A stretch of 64,000 bases of DNA from Sesamum alatum (taxonomy: Eukaryota > Streptophyta > Magnoliopsida > Lamiales > Pedaliaceae), in NCBI GenBank assembly GCA_034509735.1, contig JACGWO010000001.1, positions 12,292,854-12,356,853 on the forward strand. The letters are read 5' to 3'. Shown here piece after piece: positions 24,002-37,063 of this stretch. Under the pieces are notes generated by a model, which had not been told where the DNA came from, searched no databases, and saw only the letters and a list, made by a program, of their open reading frames with translations. Position 1 is the stretch's first letter. Every line of letters begins with the position of its first letter. Made by a program: the position numbers and the translations under genes.

Positions 24002-26817
24002 ATGGAGCGTGAGAATCTTGAATTGTTAAGGATGAACCCTACAACTTTCCAGGATTTCTCAATGCCGGAAAACCACCTCCACCAGCCGGATGCTGCCTTT
24101 TTCCCCGCCGGAAACCATCACCGCCAGCAAGATTCTGGTATTTTCACCTCTGGAAACCACCTCCAAGGCGTCCCTGAGACTCATCCCCTTCCGCCGGAGA
24201 TCAGCCCTTACCACCCCAATAATCTTGCCATGATGAATACTAACCTCCATGTTGGCCCTAGTAATTTCTCCGATACCCTTTATGATCTTTCGCTCGAATC
24301 GGAGTTCAGTAGGCTCAGCCTGACCGCCCCACCTCCTCCGCCGACCTTCTTGGCGCCGCCACCTGCTTATGACAGTGTTGCAGGCGGCGGAGCCGCCGCT
24401 CCCTCCCCCGCCCCCGGTGGTTCTAATATCAGGAACAACTCGTCAATTGATCATATACCCCATGGCAATGGTTTCTCCTATGCGCAGTTCTCTAATGGCG
24501 ACATCCAGAGAATGAGGGTTCAATCAGCGGCAAGGGGACAGATGCAGGGACTATACATGCAGCCCCAAAACAATCATCTGTCCTTAGCCGATCCTGAGAA
24601 TTTCAATGCATTTTATGTAAATGGTAATGTGAATGGACTCTCCGACTATGATTTGGGGAATGTTTATAATTCCAGGAGGAGCTTGAATGGAGTTGTGGCT
24701 GGATACCAGCCTCGTCCACATCGAAACGGCCTTCGACGTCCTCAAGAACTGTTGGGATATGTCAATCATCACTTAAATTTGAATAGAAATAATGCCCATT
24801 TTCAGTATAGATCAGCAGCCACCAATGGAATCATTGATGAATCAAATGATCCTGCCGCATCACTCTTGATGTCTGATTGGCGTAATGGTTCCGTCTATGG
24901 ATCAAGATATCATCCAAATTATTCGTCTACATTGGAAGATTTGAGGGGCAAGATGATCTTGGTAGCCAAGGATCAACATGGTTGTCGATTCTTGCAGACT
25001 AAGGTGGAAGAGGGGAAGCCAGAGGAAATCCACATGATTTTTTCAGAGGTGAAGGATCACATCTGTGAGTTGATGATTAATCAGTATGGTAATTATCTCA
25101 TTCAGAAGTTGCTTGAGGTGTGCAATGAAGAACAGATGACTCAGTTAGTTCTGCTGGCTATTGATGATGACCGGACCTTGAAGGATATCTGCATCGATAT
25201 GTATGGGTATGTATGCTGATTAAATTAATTACTATTCTTAATCATGATGTAGTATGTATCATCAATTGTTATATTGTCTGATTGTGAGTTTGTTTTTGGC
25301 AGAACAAGAGCTGTGCAGAAGTTGATTGAGCATGTGACAACAGCAGAACAAAGGGCTCTTGTTGTATCTGTTTTGAGGCGCATAACTGTTGCTCTCACAA
25401 AAGACATGAATGGTCATCACGTTATTCAGCATTGCCTCAAATTCTTTTCCAGTGAAGATAACAAGGTAACAATATATACAAGAAACTAACTTCTATTTTC
25501 AAATTGATTATTAGATTGTTTTATTTTCTACGCCTTGCTCAATTCCTTTATATATTTCACTTCGCGTTCTTGTAATGTTGATTATTGTGCTTGTTCGATA
25601 TGGTAAAATATGTTTGGCTGCAAAGTGCACCATGTAAAAGGGTTGTGTTATTTATGATTTCTTGCAAACATTTAGGTGGAAGATTAATTGTTACTGTTCT
25701 TGTTTCTTGAGTGCATAATGGGATATATATATGTATGATCCTTGCTTTGGTTATATTTCCCTATATATAAGTTGATTTTTTGAATTATATGACAGTTTTC
25801 ATCATTTACAATACCCCATTGTTGAACTTGTTGATTAGTAATGTTTTACTAAATGCTGCTTTGACAAATAATATGCTTTAATGTTGTTGTGATTGTGCTT
25901 CCTGTTTCAAGAAGCATCACCTTTAATTTCTGTTGTACCAGATGACCATATATATACTGTCTGTGATTTTATTCATTGAAAGTCATTATTCCATTTTATG
26001 ATTGCCTGAAGCCCTAAGTTTTGCTGTTTCTTCTTCATAGTAGATAACTTATATGGTTTCCATCATGTCTAATATTTTGACAGCACATCCTGAATGTGGT
26101 AGCTGATAACTGTCTTGACATTGCCACTGACAAAAGTGGATGCTGCGTTCTGCAACAATGCGTAGCCCATGCTCAAGGCGAACCACGAGACCGCCTTATT
26201 GCAGAGATAACCTCGAATTCACTGATTTTATCAGAACATCCTTATGGGTATGTCCTATATATATATTTGATATTAATAATTTCGTCCTCGTTTCTCACTT
26301 GTTGGAATATTGAATAGATGGAATTGAACTGAACTGAATTATTTGCATTATTAAATCATATATCAGGAATTATGTTGTGCAATATATAGTGGGGTTGAGG
26401 ATAGCTCATGTGACAGCAGACATAATAGCACAATTAACTGGAAGTTATGTGTCTCTGTCGATGAACAAGTATGGAAGTAATGTTGTTGAAAAATGCCTGA
26501 GAGAAGCAGAAGGTGATCAGGTTCTCCATATAATCAACGAGATCACTAACAGTCCCAATTTCTTGAGAGTGCTTCAGGATCCCTACGGCAACTATGTCGC
26601 TCAGTCTGCTCTTACAATCTCCAAGGTACGTATCATCAAAATCATCACAACTATATATTATAATGATCATCTTGACATGATGATTAATTTTGTTTTGCAG
26701 GGAACTGTTCGCAACACTATGAACAATCTGATTCTTGTGCATTATGCATTCTTGCATAGCCATCCTCATGGAAAACGGGTTCTTGCACGTACCAAAGGAA
26801 GCAAACAACGTGTATGA
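24002..26817 (+). CDS. Pumilio/PUF RNA-binding protein (APUM12-like)
   Basis: Five exons: 24002-25206, 25303-25465, 26084-26247, 26367-26625 and 26701-26817, with consistent phases, give about 635 residues. PUF proteins bind 3' UTRs and repress or destabilise mRNA in the cytoplasm. The N-terminal half is low complexity, with a Pro/Ala/Gly-rich run near residues 105-140. The PUF domain starts about residue 311 and has eight repeats. Their RNA-contact triplets (positions 12, 13, 16) read C-R-Q, N-Y-Q, T-R-Q, H-H-Q, C-C-Q, N-Y-Q, S-N-E and N-Y-Q. Two introns fall inside conserved YG motifs (MYG|T and PYG|NY). Start: the first ATG, at 24002, after a CT-rich leader. Subgroup assignment (Arabidopsis APUM7-12 type) is tentative. 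Confidence 0.93.
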
Positions 26818-27580
26818 TTGATTGTGTATCGCAACCAGCTTCACTGTTCTATCCATGCAGGTCATCACAACCACCACCACCACCACCAACCCCATCATCC
26901 CACCATCCCCACCGATCGACGATCGAATTTCCTCTTTTTGTTTTCTAATTTTCTTGTTTTTGTTGTCGTAAAACTTATTTTTATCTCCATTAGTATGTTG
27001 CTGTTAGTAACAGTTGGTTGTCTGTGCTTTGCTTTCAAGTTAGGATTTTGTTGTTCTATTTCAACTTAGGACTTTGTTGTTCTATAAGTTGGTTGTTGTG
27101 GATTAAATGTAGAATAAGTTGTTTTTTCATCCATTTCTTTTCTTTTCTTTTCTTTTCTATATATTATTGTTGCTTTTTTATACGCACTTGAAATTAATTT
27201 TTTATTATATTGCTAGTATATGTTACGTACATACTTCGTAGCGTGTCAAATTTTTTAATTTATGTATGTGATCTTAGTAAATATCAGATATTGTTAAATT
27301 TGTCTTTTGTGAAGAAATAAAAAATTGATAATAACTAATGCTTTTTTTTTTTTTTTCTTTTTCCTTTCTTCCTTCTTTTGCTTTTCAAAACCGTGTTTTT
27401 TCAAGATAACTTTTCATATCACAGGGTAATGATAGTATTTTTTACAATAATGTATTTAATATTAATGTTTTTTCTAAGATATATTAATTTGAAACTTATA
27501 TAAAAGTATTTTTCTCAATGTCTAAAAATATGATAATCATGTTATATGGTTAACATCAATATATATAGTAAGAGGATCAT
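26818..27580. other. PUF 3' region and spacer
   Basis: T-rich 3' flank of the PUF gene with a tcttttcttttcttttc run near 27140. No further gene. Confidence 0.4.
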
Positions 27581-27872
27581 TAAATATATAATAACATATA
27601 TATCTTTATATAATTCAAAAATTGTGAAAATACTATAAAATTTGTAAAATTCTATACTTAGCGAAGGTGTTCATACTAGCATGATCACCTTTTACATGTT
27701 ATCTTAGTAGATGACTATATTACAGAATCGGAAATCATTTGAGTTAGCAGCAGGAAGATAGAGAGAGAATTTTACTGGTTTCAATTATTCTTCATGTTAT
27801 ATATATATATATATATATATAGCACCACCAAAAGTCCTTACCATAACTCCGTTACAGGTAATATTAAAGATT
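27580..27872. repeat. dispersed repeat R1, copy 1
   Basis: Homologous to 63640-63873. Shared phrases include tatctttatataattc, tgtgaaaatactataaaatt and aaagtccttacc..ataactcc.ttacaggtaatatt. Copy 1 has an inserted (TA)n run near 27800-27820. No coding frame; type unknown. Confidence 0.7.
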
Positions 27873-28112
27873 ATATATATATATATACTAATAATCCGCG
27901 TACACGCGATGCGTGAGCAAATAAAAAAATTGATAAAAATATTAAGATATATTAATCAGCGTGTTTAAATTACATATTTTGGTCCATTTTAGTACGTATA
28001 TGATCTATTTTACATCGAATTTTAGTAGATCATTAATCATATATTTGATAATTGTCTGATCTAAAATATTTTATAAAATTAATTTACAAAAACACTTAAT
28101 GGATGAGCATAA

Positions 28113-28390
28113 TCTATTTATACTATTATAGAAGAAAATATTGTTGTCCTCTAATAAATGGTGGTTTTATCATATATCAATCACTTCTTTTCAAAAAAAT
28201 TTGCCCTTCAAAACAAAACTAAATTTTAGTTGAATAAGTATATTTATTAGGATTTTTAAGGATAAATACAACTTTTTAATTTAAAATTGAGGTTTGTTTT
28301 GGCATTCAAAATTCAAAAGAAGTGGTAAAAGCATGAGATAACCGCCATTATTAGAAGAAAACAACCTTTTCTTTTATAATAATAGTAGCC
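28113..28390. mobile_element. foldback element with long inverted repeats
   Basis: 28121-28171 (tactattatagaagaaaata...) pairs with 28337-28387 read in reverse, and the pairing continues inwards past cacttctttt / aaaagaagtg, so each arm is about 100 bp. The outer motif TACTATTATA is like Helitron 5' ends seen elsewhere in this window, but two such ends face outwards here. Non-coding. Confidence 0.6.
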
Positions 28391-31300
28391 ATCGCACGCG
28401 GTCCCCGCTAGCATAATATTTTAAAGTGTAAATATAAATAAGCATAAAAATTCTTTTGTTTGTAAACAAAAAATTGTACAATTGTAAACAAAAATTGTAC
28501 AATTATAATTTAGTGCATTGCATATTCGCAAATTCTTTAATTCTAACTCATTTTTTTGAAATACTATATCATACTTTAAATATCGCACAACCATTAGAAT
28601 GTAAGATTAGTTAATAAATCATACTATAAAACAATCCAAACCACATATAGACATTGTTCAAAATTTCAAAAAAAAAAAAAAAAAAGAAAAAGAAAAGAAA
28701 AGAAGATAACACATGTGCACATCACTTCTTTTGGTCTTGGTACTTGATCATCATAATTATAAAAGTCTCCATAATCTGCATTTCGAAAATAACAATTTAG
28801 TACTTTTACTAATAGATGAAGTGACAAAAAAAATGTATAGAAAGAGAAGAACAATCTATATTAAAACCTGTACGAAATGTGGATACTTGAGCTAAACCTT
28901 AGCAAATATTAGATCACTTAGCATTCAAACATACCTGCATCATCAAAAAATCTGAAGTAAGAATATATAATGTATAAAATATTTTTAGTTTGAAAAGCTC
29001 ATATTGTACCTCTCAGTTACGATTACTTCGTAACCTTCCAAAAATTTCGTGAAAAACCACAATTCTTGTGTAGATCCCTTCAATCCCATTTATTTTTCCC
29101 TTTGTAACCAACACTTTAGTGGTTCTTTCAGAAACTCCTCGTGAAAGAGCAATATACAACTGGTCATGACTGAAAACGTGGTCCGACAAATAAATTCCAA
29201 CATTTGGTATTGTTTGCCGTTGAGATTTATTAATTGTCAGCGCAAAGCTCAATCTAATAGGAAATTGTCTTCGTATCATTTCGAAAGGCATTTTTGCATC
29301 TTCTGATGTCTTCAAAGGAATGCGTGGTAGAAAAACTCTTGTTCCCTTGAATTGTCCTGTCAAAACTTCTGCATCAATCACATTTCTACCAAATCTGCGA
29401 CAAATTAGTCTGGTGTCATTACAACGTCCAATTTTTGGATCAATGTTTCTGAGAAGCATAATGGTAGATTACCGGGCGACAGGGAGTTCAGAAATTCTGG
29501 TAAGTACAAATTATTCATATCCTCGGACACAGAATCAAATGAATAATATGTAACTTCTTCCTTGCCGGTGAAAGCTTGAAGCACCCTTTCATTTAACTTG
29601 TTAACATCTTCGTTCAGTGGAGTTATTAGCGCTCTATCCATCATATACTCAGGATCATAAGTATGTGAACCTAGATTTGGGAAAGTACATTCAATCAGAT
29701 GATCAATTGAATGCTCACCTTCAAATGGTATAGCCATTGAGTCTGGAATTCTTATCATGTTATCTTCCATTGTAGGTTCTTCTCCATTACCAATGCGCAA
29801 CAAAAATTCAGAAAAGCTCTGATCGTTATGTGCTCTAATGTTGTCTGCCAAGTGAAGAACTTTAATACTGGACCATAAGTATGACTCCACAATACTTGCT
29901 TTCACAGCTTGTGACCTTGTGCCTCCAACAACAACAGGTACAACTTGACGAAAATCACCTCCTAATATCATAATCTTACCACCAAACGGCAAATCAACCC
30001 CAAGCATTTCTCTTAGAGTTCGGTCCACAGTTTCAATTGCCTTTCTATCTGCCATTGGTGCCTCATCCCAAATGATTGCTGATGCTCGATCTAATAGCTG
30101 ACATACTTCAGATTGTTTGCTGAAATTGCACCTAGAGCTCGAATCCAACTTACTTGGTATCTTAAGTCTTGAATGTGCTGTTCTACCACCCGGTAGTTGG
30201 ATTGCTGCAATGCCTGATGTTGCAGTAGCTACCATTATGGACCCAACATTGCGAAAACTTGCAAGTAACACCCGATATAAGAATGTTTTGCCAGTACCAC
30301 CAGGGCCATCAATGAAAAATGTCTCACTCTGTTTTCTCATGATCGCATGCTTGATGGTATTAAATGCCTGCAATTGACCTGGATTAAGTTTACTGACAGC
30401 ATTAAGATCATCAAGTGAGATGGGTATGATTAGTTTATCTTCTATTAGACTGGAGATGCTTCTCAAATCTTGATAGTCTTCAGCAATCTGAGGTAAATCA
30501 AACTCTTTCAAACTCCTTTTATGTTGCAGAAATATACAGTTAATGTCATGTAAAAGCCTGTTCAAAATTAAGACACTATTTGTGGAGCTTGATGAAGGAT
30601 AATCCTCAATCATGTAGGGATAGTTTTCTTCCCACAATTGTCTTACCCCGGTTGGTTGACAATAAAGTAAGATTGTGGCAAACAACCTCCTGAGAGCTGA
30701 AGGCATTCTAATAGCTCTTGCTTCAATTAAACACTGACGAATACTATCATCCTCTTCAAGAAGACCACGTTTTTCAGCAGCTTGCTTAAATGTCGGATAA
30801 TGCACATTATTTGCTATCAATAGATCATCAAATGATTTAGGTCCTCTAACATGATTGAGTAGAAGACGCAAATAAAACCTTTCTCCTTCATTTGGTGATA
30901 CAGCATATATCCGACCAATGACTTTCTGTTGGGACCTTCTTTTCTTCCAAACCTTTTCTGTTGACATCCATCTGTAGTACTTGGGGAATTCGCTGTACAA
31001 ATATTGGTTAGGTTCTTGGCCTTCATTGTAAACTTTAAAAAATTCAGTTAACATAGTCCGAGAATTTCGTTCATCTGATAGAACGTCAGAAATCCTTTGA
31101 AAACTATAAAACTAAACCTGTTGCATGCTTGGGAGGTGAATTTGTAGCCGCACAAGTGATGGATATATTTTGCTCATTGGAAACTTATATATCTTCGACA
31201 ATGCCTCTGGTGCACAAATCCATCTTCCATCAACGTATTGACTAATCTCATCATAATTTGGCCCTGGGCGAACCTCAAATGCAACACAGTCAGGTCCCTT

Positions 31301-34194
31301 GTAGACATATTTATATAAGTATTTTATACTTTTTATGCTGCTACAGATCTCAACATTAATATGACAATCGTACTTCAACAATAGCCATGGATTATATGGG
31401 ACCACCCACCCATTATCAACGACAACATCGCAATTACGATCCAAGGCAATACTCCTGCCATCATCACGACGTCGATATATTGGATAAGAATCACTTCCTT
31501 GTATGGTGCAGGGCGCAAATGCTTTCAGATAATTCTTCTTGCAAGTTCCATTTTTCATGCAAGGAGCATTGAGATTCATCTCTCCGCATGGTCCATGTAT
31601 CATGTGTCTTATAATAGTTTCATACAACATAGGTTCGACATCCTTGTCAGGAATCTCTGCTCGAACTATGCAATCATAATCATTTGGTGTATTGAGCTTG
31701 TCGTTTTCATCTAGGATGACCAATATATGAGCATGAGGTAAGCCTCTTTTTTGAAACTCAATTACATGAACATGTGCTACGACTTTTCCAAGAACACCTT
31801 TAGTGTAGATATCTTTCTTTAGCTCTTCAAATTTAGCTCGAAAAGTCATAGCCAACAAATCGGGCCGATCTTGAGGTGTTTGTCCAGGCTTAAGCTGATT
31901 TTGTATTTCTTCCCATGATGGATTGCATGTCATCGTAATGAACAAATCTGGTTTACCAAATTTTTGAACCACTGACATTGCATCTTGGTACCGTTGATAA
32001 ATATCTCGAGGACTTCCAACAAATGATGACGGCAAAACTGTACGACGTTCCAAATTCCCTATATCAATTTTATTGAGAAATGAAAATATAATCATATAAT
32101 AAAGTAAATATATTGTATAACAAAAAAAACTCATCTAATTACCAACATCATTTTCTCCAGCATTTAAATAATCTTGAAGACCTTGATATAGTTCACCTCT
32201 AATTTCTTGTTGATGTGTTCTTATGAATTTAAGCTTTTGAGTTTCAATCTTCACATAATTATCAACGGCATACTGTTGTAACAGACGACCTCCATACAAA
32301 AGGATTGACGGATGATGCATCCGAATCTGATGTGATTCATAACAAAATTTGAGAACTATAAGTTGTTACTAATAACTATAAAAAATAATAAATAATTAAA
32401 TAGTACCTGCAACATATATGCATAATAGTCGCAGCAAGTCACTCTAGTACCATTAGATGTACGACAGTCACTGTCCCATCCATATGTTCCATAAGGGAGT
32501 AGTAGGGGGTATTACAAAGGATCAGAATAGCATGAAAATTCCTTGATATTCATTAGTTGACCCCCAATTGTTTGAACAATTATATCCCTGTTAGTTACAT
32601 CTACCACTTCATCACCACCAACTATAATAGCTGCAACCTGTGATGCAGTTGGAAGTGTGTATCGGCTGTGTGCGGAAGGTCGCTTCTTGATCAATAACTT
32701 ACAGTCAAGTATATCATCGCGTTGAGCAAGTTGACGTAATGTTTGGACAAAAGGATTATGCGCATCAAGTATGCGCTTAATCTTATCAACTAATTCTCTA
32801 TCCAAGTTATCATTCTCTAATAATCGATTGTCAGTCTCATGCTCCGTGTCATAAATAAACATTTGAATGTATCTTGGTCTCGTCCCAGGGACAGGCAATA
32901 ATGTACCAATCTTATGATATATAGTTCCATGAGCTCTGAAGGCATAAACACCCTGGCGACCAACTACACTTTCATCCAATTTAGCACCCAATGAGGTAAA
33001 TGAAAAAACATGATTAAATGCACGAATGTTCTGTCTAAATATTCTACCCTCAGCAGATTGATCAGTAAAGAGATTGTAAAGCTCTGAAGGCATCGGTATT
33101 TCTGGCAAAGCTATTTTTCCTCCATTACAACAAAAAGTTTGTGTCTCTCCATGAAATAACTTTGCTTGACAATGGTGGCAAATTATTAGAGTTGGAAGCA
33201 ATAACTGAGGATTTTGTTGCCTTTCATGGAAATCTCTCGCACAATTAAGTCCTGATCTACGACTAAAATCATGGCTCATGTTGTCACGTCTGCTAATAGA
33301 ACCAACGTTTGTGTCTACATTAGGATTAGTTCCAATAGTTCTGTCAAGACCTATGTTAGGAAGTTCCGTTAGTTTTCAATGTCAAAAAATATTCAAAAAG
33401 TTGAATTCAAAAATAAAATTTAAAGGGTACAAATATAATAATATAAAGTTATAAACATGTGATAATCTAAAAATCACCTTGTCTATGTAAAGTAGAAGCA
33501 CCTGAAGTAGACCCTGTATATTGGTTAGCTGGATCCATATTGGAAAGAAATGTTGTATAATTCGAAGGAGTCAAACGACTTCTCCCTCTAGCTGTAAGAC
33601 AAACGGATACTTGAAAATAAGAATCAACTAACTCATATAATGTTTGTTGGCTATTAAATGAGTACTAACGTATAAAGATAGAATAATATAAAGATTAATA
33701 ATACACTTAATGTTACTTTTACGATAATATAGTAACTACTGTAATATTATGTAGACATGTACCACATGTAATTTATCAAAAAAAGTTGAAACTTAAAATG
33801 AGATTTTTTAAATTGAATATTTGATTTTAAGTGAAAATATATTTGAGAAAGTCAAATGACCCTTCGACGGTCATAGTTGATATGTCCATTATTCCAATAT
33901 TTATTCATTCAAAATAAGGAGTTCTAATCTTAAGTTGATATAAACAAAAATTACACAAACTAATGATTTAAGAGACACCACATTTCAAATTTCTTCACCT
34001 CCAAGTGCTCCAGTACTTGCAATTCTTGCTGTTGGCATCTGATAATATCGGCGCCTTCTTGTAAGGTAGTTTTCCCGCTCTTCAGTACTTATTGATTGCC
34101 TTCTCTCTCTATCACGAACTCGATGTCTTTCTCTTCTACTTTCAGCTTCAGCAGATGCAACTGGTAAGTCTTGCATTGATGGTTCTGATTCCAT
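28391..34194 (-). mobile_element. decayed autonomous Helitron (approximate extent)
   Basis: Carries a Rep/helicase gene on the minus strand (29013-34194). At the left, the minus strand reads a GC-rich hairpin (GCGG-GGA-CCGC near 28397-28407) followed by TGCGATGGCTACTAT. This is alignable with the 3' end of the small Helitron at 54890, so it is the likely 3' terminus. The 5' TC end beyond 34194 was not located. Borders are therefore uncertain. Confidence 0.6.
29013..34194 (-). pseudogene. Helitron Rep/PIF1-helicase transposase, broken
   Basis: Five exons can be modelled with consistent phases: 34194-33999, 33591-33478, 33350-32407, 32326-32143, and 32058 leftwards. Exon 1 is Arg-rich (RRERHRVRDRERR). 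The Rep domain shows the HUH motif (RGLPHAHILVIL, about 31710-31745) and a paired-tyrosine segment KYLYKYVYKG (about 31310). The C-terminal PIF1-type helicase has the Walker A GPGGTGKTF, Walker B IIWDEAPM, GGDFRQVVPVV and a terminal QLYIALSRG. Breaks: an in-frame TAA at 32512-32514, an in-frame TAG at 31112-31114, and near 29460 a frame change with loss of the short segment that normally precedes MLLRN. The Helitron type uses rolling-circle transposition. The gene is too broken to act itself. Confidence 0.88.
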
Positions 34195-37057
34195 TATTTA
34201 TGTTCTCCTCCTATAATATTTTAGTTTGAAGCACCATGTCATGTGGGCTCTAGAGCAAAGGGCATAGAAAAGTACGTAATTAACTAAAATTATCTCTTTA
34301 TCGAATCTAAAGTATTAATAGAGCATCAATGACCTATTGATGTGCTTTTTAATATATTAACTCCCACCTATCCACTCTTCTAAACCCACAACCACCGTCT
34401 CCAATGACAAAACTATCTTTGTAAATAATTATTTATTGCTTGCTATTTTAGTTTTTCTTTCTCTCACTTCAAATTTTCTCTTTCAAAATTATATATTTTT
34501 ATCTCAGAATATATTTCTCCGTGAAAATCCCTCACTGGGATAGTAGAGCATCAATCAATTGATATTTTTCTTTTCTTTTTTGTTTCCATTGCTTCTTGAA
34601 CTATATTCTGAGATATAAATATTTTTATCTCAGGATATATTAGTTTTCAAAATTATATATTATTTATATTTTTCAAAATTATTGTTTTCTCTTAAATTTT
34701 CTTTAATCTCTTAATTATATTTCAATTTATATTCATTTTGTTTTATTTATTAAAAGATAATTAAATATTTTCACACACGCTTCGAGTGTGTCACATAACT
34801 CTAATATTAATAAAATTACCCCTATTTAAAAAGATAATTCCAAATCAATTTTTCTCTTTCTCTCTTTTGTTTTCCTTTTCGTTTTTTCACTAACCTATTT
34901 ATTTGTTTAATATTGTCCTTCCATATCTCTCATCTCAATTTTCTTGATTCAAATATTATTTTTTCCTTATTTTACTTATTTTAATATTAATTATTTATGA
35001 TTATTTTATTTTATTTTTACTTAGGTAACTAACAAAATTATTTCATAACAAACTTTGATAGTTATTTATAATTTTAAATTTAGAAAATTATTAGAAAATA
35101 TGTAGATGTTGCTAGTTTTCAAAGTAGCACTACTAAATCACATTAAAATGGGATATTTAGATAAAACTGTTAAATTAATAACTCAATTATTCAAATTACA
35201 CATTATTTTTCATAAAATTCACTTATATTTTTATTGCCTAATTCAAATAGGATTTTTTTCCTATGAAACGAAATATCTAAACCAAAAAACCAAGTAGTAG
35301 TAGTAGTGGTAGTAGTAGTAATAATAGAAACCCCTGAATTGTATCAAAAAAGAAAAGAAAAAAAAATATCCCCTTAACAAACGCATGTAAAGCAGAATAT
35401 CGAAAAAGATAATAATCGTTTCAAAGCTGGAACTCAATGAAACTTCAGAAAATCTCGAAGAAAGCTAGTTTCAGCCCTTACTTCTGCTAGTCAACTCGCA
35501 CTCCTTTGAAAAAGTTGACAAATTATGACATTAATCTCACTCTCCATATATTTTATTTTGATAAAATTAATCATTTGATCAATTTTGAGATGGTAAACAA
35601 ATAAATAAAAGTTGAGCAAAGAGTCAAGCTATCCCCATTGTTTTAAAAATTTCAAACTCAACGAACATATAATTTAATCCTTTTCGGTGTTAAAAAACAA
35701 AGAATCATGCTGACAACCTAATTAAAATCAGACAAATTACACATTTATGTACCCAAGACAACATTTTCAAGTGAAGTTAGTCCATGTTATATGCTCCAAG
35801 AAAATACATCTAAGACAAATATATTTACACTTACTATTATAGAAAAAAACTCCTTTTGTCGTACACTTTATTTAATTCCATTTCTTAAAAAAAATTATAA
35901 TAGTAATTCAATTAATTTTAATAACCATATTACAACTTATTTACTTTTCTCAACCCACTATGGGCTAAAAGTGTAATCTTGCCCTTATAATATAAAACAA
36001 TGAAAATAGTAAAAAGTTTAAAAAGAAAATAATAGAAGAATATCAACTAAGGGGGGCAAATAGATGGCAAATAAAAGATATTGCATTAACAAATCAAAAG
36101 TTGTAACTAAATAGACATAAAAAATTAATCAATCAGACATAAAAGTTAAGGTCGTCAAAATTGAATTTTTCTTTTTTGGGGTACCATAAAAGTCTTTACA
36201 TGGTAGAAACTACGACTCCATTCTGCGTAATTAGATTAATACAATTCTTGTTACAATCATACAATATTAACTGAAATATTTATTTCTATACTTTAAAAAA
36301 ATAAAAAAAAGTCATATCTCTTCATTTACCTAAATCCTAAAAATAATACACGTGCATCAATTATTGTCAAAATAAAGGATTTTAGTAGCATGCACACGTA
36401 TGTCAAATAATTAGTCATCTTCAGACTTTTTTCTTTCTTTTTCCTCTAGAATTTTCCTGTAGAAATTCAAATTTTCGAAAAGAAAATTTTCGATCAATAA
36501 CACCCTCATTCATCAATAATCAAAATTAAAAAAAATTTTATTTTTACTGTTTTCACAAAAAAAATACTTACATGAAGGTGTGATGGCGTATGCTTCTTAT
36601 ATATATGGTTACACGAAGGCTAATGAACCTATCCTAATAATTTCAAATCACCAAGGCAAAAGGAAATTTGAGGCCAAATAAAGTTTGTAAATAAACAAAA
36701 ATCATGAAAACCTCTCTTGAGCAAGTTGATAACACTGGTTTGCTAGGAATATTGCAAAATAAAAGCAAAAATCACCAAGTGCATGAAATGTGAAGTGTTA
36801 CACCATGATAATCATATTACCAACTATTTAATTATAAAGAAAAGAAACAAAAGCACTAACTTATAACGAAACGAAACATGACATCGGATAAGGATATACT
36901 GAAGACTTGCTCAAAATCAACTTCTGGTTTTAATTGAGAGCACAATATAATATTAATAAAGCTCAATTGAAAGTATTGCACCATGATAATCAAGAAGATC
37001 CAAGGTAGATGGACTTAATTTCTATGGCCACTTAGAAACTTACGCCTTTGTCATTTA
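34195..37057. other. intergenic, AT-rich
   Basis: No gene seen. Contains a possible plus-strand Helitron 3' terminus at 34772-34804 and a tagtag trinucleotide tract near 35295-35320. The phrase agagcatcaat occurs at about 34320 and 34547. Confidence 0.4.
34772..34804 (+). mobile_element. possible Helitron 3' terminus
   Basis: ACACAC (34773-34778) and GTGTGT (34786-34791) form a hairpin with a 7-base loop. Nine bases later comes CTAA followed by host T (34805), fitting the 3' CTRR|T rule. No matching 5' TC end was found, so this is a candidate only. Confidence 0.35.
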
Positions 37058-37063
37058 TTGCAG

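Noticed and set aside
26434..26898. 154-codon minus frame opposite the PUF gene
   Set aside because: Antisense shadow of PUF exons 4-5 with a His/Val-type low-complexity end.
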